Assembly: GCF_011764565.1 (NCBI RefSeq)
Contig: NZ_AP022871.1
Coordinates: 62,001-126,000, forward strand
Length of the DNA stretch: 64,000 nucleotides
Direction: 5' to 3'
Source: Phytohabitans suffuscus
GTDB taxonomy: Bacteria; Actinomycetota; Actinomycetes; Mycobacteriales; Micromonosporaceae
Positions 62,186 through 64,000 of this stretch are shown here, one piece after another (within the stretch, counting starts at the first letter, position 1; every line of letters starts with the position of its first letter). The position numbers and the translations under genes are program-made. Below the pieces are notes generated by a model. That model saw only the letters and a program-made list of their open reading frames with translations, did no database searches and was not told the origin of the DNA.

Positions 62186-63325
62186 TCACAGCAGTGAGCG
62201 GCCGATCATTTCCTTCATGACCTCGGTGGTGCCACCGTAGATCGTCTGTACCCGGGTGTCGGTGAACGCCCGCGCGACCGGGTACTCGCGGATGACGCCG
62301 TAGCCGCCGTGCAGCTGCAGGCAGCGGTCCACGACCCGCTGGCACAGGTCGGAGTTCCACCACTTCGCCATCGCGGCTTCCTCGGCGGCCAGCCGGCCGG
62401 CGCCGTGTTCGGCGATCATCCGGTCGGTGAAGCTCCGCGCGACGGTGAGCGCGGTCGCCAGCTCCGCCAGCAGGAAGCGGTTGTACTGGTGGTGGCCCAC
62501 CGGCTGGCCGAAGACCTCGCGCTGCCGGCAGTAGGCCACCGTGTCCTCGAAGACCCGTTCGGCGGTGGCGAGCGCGGCGACGGCGATCATCATCCGCTCC
62601 TGGCGCATCGAGCGCATCAGGTAGGCGAACGCGCGCCCCTCGCGGCCGAGCAGGTTTCCGGCGGGCACCCGCACGTCGGTGAAGAACAGCTCGACGGTGT
62701 CGAGCGCGCGCATCCCGACCTTGTCGAGCTTGCGCCCGCGCTCGAAGCCGGCCCGGTCCGCCTCCACCACGAACAGGCTGGCGTCGGTGGCGCGCCCTTC
62801 GGTGCCGGTACGCGCGACGACGAGGACGAGGTCGGCGATGGAACCGTTGGAGATGAACGTCTTCTGGCCGTTGAGCCGGTACCCGTCGCCGTCCCGGCGC
62901 GCGGTGGTGCGCATCCGCTGCACGTCGCTGCCGGCGTCCGGCTCGGTGATGGCGATCGCGGTGACCAGCTCCCCGCCGCAGAACCCGGGCAGCCAGCGCC
63001 GCCGCTGCTCCTCGTCGGCGAGGGTCCGCAGGTAGGTCCCGCCGACCTCGTTGTGCAGGGCCAGCGCCGGCGCGTAGACGCCCGCCCGCGCCAGCTCCTC
63101 GTTGAGGACCACGTGGAAGCGGTAGTCGGAGCTGCCGCCCCCGCCGTAGTCGGCGTCCACGTCCAGGCCGAGCAGTCCCAGCGCGCCGGCCTGCCGCCAG
63201 ACCGCCCGGTCGACCGCGCCGGCCTCCTCCCAGCGCGGGTAGTTGGGGAGGATCTCCTTGGCCACGAACGTCCGCACCAGGTCCCGGAACGCGTCGTGCT
63301 CCTCGGTGAAGATGTCACGGCGCAT
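62186..63325 (-). CDS. Acyl-CoA dehydrogenase family protein
   Basis: The 379-aa flavoprotein has LNEELARAGVYAPALALHNEVGG, the substrate motif AIAITEPDAGSDVQRMRTTA, GYRLNGQKTFISNGSIADLV, the arginine region YCRQREVFGQPVGHHQYNR and the C-terminal IYGGTTEVMKEMIGRSLL. It is a standard acyl-CoA dehydrogenase, different from the FkbI-type protein at 23421. Possible tasks are alpha,beta-desaturation of a starter or extender acyl unit. It overlaps the upstream gene by 11 bp, so the two are likely coupled. Substrate not assignable. Confidence 0.9.
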   Translation of the reverse strand: MRRDIFTEEHDAFRDLVRTFVAKEILPNYPRWEEAGAVDRAVWRQAGALGLLGLDVDADYGGGGSSDYRFHVVLNEELARAGVYAPALALHNEVGGTYLRTLADEEQRRRWLPGFCGGELVTAIAITEPDAGSDVQRMRTTARRDGDGYRLNGQKTFISNGSIADLVLVVARTGTEGRATDASLFVVEADRAGFERGRKLDKVGMRALDTVELFFTDVRVPAGNLLGREGRAFAYLMRSMRQERMMIAVAALATAERVFEDTVAYCRQREVFGQPVGHHQYNRFLLAELATALTVARSFTDRMIAEHGAGRLAAEEAAMAKWWNSDLCQRVVDRCLQLHGGYGVIREYPVARAFTDTRVQTIYGGTTEVMKEMIGRSLL

Positions 63326-64000
63326 CCGGCGCTCCCACCGCCACGTCCGGGACGGCCACCGTCCAGGCCGGGAGGATGTCGCGGAGCCGGTTCATCATCG
63401 CCTGGCAGTAGGCGGCGTTGTGGTCGAGGCTGCGGTGCCGGGGGTACGGCATCTTGCGCCGGCCGGCGTGGTCGATGCGGATCCGGACCGGGTCGGTGTC
63501 CGGGATGCCGTCGATCCTCTCCGCCGACGCCAGCAGCGCCGCGGCCGGCGGCGGCATCTCGACCTGCAACCGGTAGCGCTCGCGGGAGACGACGCGCAGC
63601 TGCGACATCGGTACCGCCGGCTCGGACACCGCTTCCCGGTACACGTACGGGCGGGCCACCAGGTCGAGCTCGAACGCCCAGCGCACGCGCGGGTCCGCGA
63701 GCCAGCCCCGCTCGGTGAGGAAGCCCTCCAGCAGCCGGTCCATCTCCGCCCGGTGCGAGTGCAGCACCAGGTGCAGGACCTTGCCGATGTTGTTGATGTC
63801 GTAGTTGCCGAGGCTCCGCACCGAGTGGGCGAAGAACCGGCAGATCTGCGAGTCCTCCTGCCGCTGGTAGTACTCGGCGGCGCTGACGAAGAAGTCCAGA
63901 TAGGAGCAGACGCCGAGCCGGTCCAGCTCGCGCGCCACGTAGAAGGCGGACCGGGCGTTGTAGAGGCTGATGACCGCGTAGTAGAACCAGGCGCCCGCCT
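63315..64000 (-). CDS. Unrecognised protein, C-terminal part (5' end outside the window)
   Basis: The frame is open to the window edge; about 228 codons are visible. The region starts WFYYAVISLYNARSAFYVARELDRLG, continues QRQEDSQICRFFAHSVRSLGNYD and ends with PYPRHRSLDHNAAYCQAMMNRLRDI and a short Pro/Val tail. It looks soluble, with helical content and several aromatic clusters, and no motif I can assign. A C-terminal portion of a larger enzyme, possibly a cobalamin/radical-SAM type protein, is only a guess. It is the first visible gene of the minus-strand operon containing the acyl-CoA dehydrogenase and thioesterase. Confidence 0.7.
   Translation of the reverse strand, partial: AGAWFYYAVISLYNARSAFYVARELDRLGVCSYLDFFVSAAEYYQRQEDSQICRFFAHSVRSLGNYDINNIGKVLHLVLHSHRAEMDRLLEGFLTERGWLADPRVRWAFELDLVARPYVYREAVSEPAVPMSQLRVVSRERYRLQVEMPPPAAALLASAERIDGIPDTDPVRIRIDHAGRRKMPYPRHRSLDHNAAYCQAMMNRLRDILPAWTVAVPDVAVGAPDAP

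Overview
The window is a high-GC actinomycete secondary-metabolite locus, probably from Streptomyces, Micromonospora or Actinomadura; the genus cannot be fixed from sequence alone. Pointers are the third-position GC bias, many GTG and TTG starts, overlapping stop/start junctions and modular type I PKS genes with actinomycete docking helices. The cassette at 12.5-18.0 kb (fused tandem epoxide hydrolase/cyclase of Lsd19/MonB type, MonCI/Lsd18-type flavin epoxidase, KS-ACP 'parking' protein) identifies it as a polyether ionophore cluster. Both ends are cut: a PKS enters at the left edge and an unrecognised gene leaves at the right edge.

Layout. 0-18.0 kb (+): end of a PKS, two single-module PKSs (KS-AT-DH-ER-KR-ACP and KS-AT-DH-KR-ACP), the epoxide hydrolase, the epoxidase, and a KS with a vestigial AT and two almost identical ACPs. 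18.0-25.7 kb: an alpha/beta hydrolase (-) diverging from a seven-gene (+) operon (sulfotransferase, atypical SDR, M28-like protein, then FkbK, FkbJ, FkbI and FkbH homologues for methoxymalonyl-ACP). 25.6-42.0 kb (-): a bimodular PKS, a single-module PKS with a degenerate KR, and the FkbG-type O-methyltransferase. 42.2-51.9 kb (+): a methyltransferase, TetR regulator, two-gene ABC exporter, MtnA-type isomerase, class II aldolase/SDR fusion, a second atypical SDR, a secreted protein and a second alpha/beta hydrolase. 51.9-53.6 kb: non-coding DNA with palindromes and repeats. 53.6-64 kb (-): a 6-methylsalicylate-type iterative PKS, flavin halogenase, KSIII-like acyltransferase, type II thioesterase, acyl-CoA dehydrogenase and a truncated gene.

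How the genes fit together (inference). All five scorable extender AT domains carry the methylmalonyl signature (GHSQG, YASH). The finished polyene would be moved by the KS-AT0-ACP-ACP protein to its ACPs, epoxidised, cyclised, released by an alpha/beta hydrolase, methylated and exported. The right-hand module would make a chlorinated 6-methylsalicylate and transfer it by the KSIII-like enzyme, giving an aromatic-acyl polyether. Eight promoters in both halves share an undescribed-looking element: heptamers related to CTTTAGC or CGTTAGC at 11-bp spacing, in seven of them followed after exactly 9 nt by an xAxxxT -10. This looks like a SARP-type operator and ties the aromatic module to the polyether genes.

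Caution: sixteen apparent frameshifts each fit the loss of one G or C, nearly always in a G/C run, and never a gain. They break seven PKS or accessory genes that are otherwise intact. I treat them as sequence errors and annotate each broken gene as one CDS.
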